Source: an uncultured Dysosmobacter sp. | Lineage (GTDB): Bacteria; Bacillota; Clostridia; Oscillospirales; Oscillospiraceae | Assembly: GCA_934504065.1 (NCBI GenBank) | Contig: CAKSVQ010000007.1 | Span: 1 to 43,479, forward strand | Direction: 5' to 3' | Length of the DNA: 43,479 nucleotides | Part shown: piece after piece, positions 43,071-43,479 of the stretch | Layout: the number at the start of each line of letters is the position of its first letter | How positions within the stretch are numbered: position 1 is the stretch's first letter | The notes under the pieces: model-generated | What the model saw: the letters and a program-made list of their open reading frames with translations, nothing else | Databases searched by the model: none | What the model was told of the DNA's origin: nothing | Translations under genes and position numbers: made by a program

Positions 43071-43098
43071 GCGGAAGGCGTCGGCCTTTTCGCGTTTT
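43071..43098 (+). terminator. Expression-platform hairpin of the fluoride riboswitch
   Basis: GCG and AAGGC pair with GCCTT and CGC around GTCG (43071-43093), then GTTTT. It is imperfect but well placed between aptamer and ribosome binding site. Confidence 0.5.
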
Positions 43099-43113
43099 CA
43101 GGAGGGTCTTTTC

Positions 43114-43479
43114 ATGTTAACATCCCTGTCGCTCATTTTCCTTGTGGGGCTTGCGCTGGCGGCGCTGTGTCAAGCGCTGAAGCTGCCCCGCATGATCGGT
43201 ATGCTGGCTGTGGGCATCCTTCTCGGCCCGTATGGGCTGAATTTGCTGGATGCATCCATTCTCGGCATTTCTGCATAGCTGCGGCAAATGGCGCTGGTCA
43301 TCATCCTTCTCAAGGCCAGGTTGTCTCTGGAGCTTTCTGATTTGAAGAAGGTGGACCGTCCGGCGGTGCTGCTGTCCTTTGTTCCTGCATCCTTTGAAAT
43401 ATTGGGCTATACCCTGCTGGCCCCCGTGATGCTGGGTGTAACGACGATCGAAGCCGCCGTGATGGGCGCAGTGCTGGGT
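43114..43479 (+). pseudogene. Cation:proton antiporter interrupted by an in-frame amber codon (partial at window end)
   Basis: AGGAGGG (43100-43106) precedes an ATG that opens a CPA-type antiporter: MLTSLSLIFLVGLALAAL, then LKLPRMIGMLAVGILLGPYG, typical of the first two helices. Codon 55 (43276-43278) is TAG. The same frame continues without another stop to the window end with clearly matching sequence (LRQMALVIILLKARLSLEL, then PAVLLSFVPASFEILGY). So a single nonsense change, not a frameshift, splits the gene. No new start with a good ribosome binding site is evident right after it. It could be a true pseudogene, a sequencing error or a read-through case. Confidence 0.8.

Overview
The window looks like chromosomal DNA of a GC-rich, low-oxygen Firmicute. 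It best fits a gut Clostridium-class bacterium of the Oscillospiraceae type (Flavonifractor, Intestinimonas or Oscillibacter relatives). The reasons are the rbfA-nrnA-truB-ribF order, a T-box-controlled thrS, the DUF1385-prmC-recA linkage, an SLH-anchored surface protein, a TAXI-type TRAP transporter, strong AGGAGG ribosome binding sites, and recognisable -35/-10 promoters. The genus is inference; no rRNA gene is present to settle it.

Layout. 1-3.4 kb (+): end of a translation/riboflavin operon (rbfA, DHH-family nrnA, truB, ribF), preceded by about 230 bases of unexplained tandem hairpins. 3.5-6.8 kb (-): two-gene TAXI-TRAP uptake system. 7.0-10.4 kb (-): pyruvate carboxylase. 10.6-12.8 kb (-): threonyl-tRNA synthetase without a TGS domain, behind a complete T-box leader. 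12.8-19.9 kb (-): one long gene series, DUF1385, prmC, recA, recX, a restriction endonuclease, an MT-A70 adenine methyltransferase, rimO, DUF4491 and pgsA. A promoter carrying a LexA-like box lies at its head, and the AT-rich restriction-modification pair sits between recX and rimO. 20-23.5 kb (-): FG-GAP-like lipoprotein, response regulator and histidine kinase.

23.7-32.9 kb is an accessory-looking block bounded by tRNA-Leu genes (CAA on the left, CAG and GAG on the right). It holds a 2,455-residue SLH surface protein with beta-helix and Ig/MBG-like repeats, a multi-branched inverted-repeat structure in its leader, a frame-disrupted Hol-Tox-type small toxin facing an antisense promoter, and an intact Phd/RelE-type toxin-antitoxin pair. 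33-35.4 kb (-): citrate synthase and a sirtuin. 35.4-41.1 kb (+): ArsC-like protein lacking its cysteine, BrkB/YihY protein, M29 aminopeptidase, gamma carbonic anhydrase, MATE exporter, AI-2E family transporter. 41.2-42.8 kb (-): release factor 3. The right edge holds a fluoride riboswitch and the start of a cation:proton antiporter interrupted by an in-frame amber codon.

The most interesting points are: (i) a BglII-like endonuclease with an MT-A70 methylase placed inside what looks like a damage-inducible recA operon, changing the RecX tail; (ii) the closed multi-branch structure upstream of the giant surface protein; (iii) the broken Hol-Tox locus whose antisense promoter may now serve the surface gene; (iv) the fluoride riboswitch in front of an antiporter split by a stop codon.
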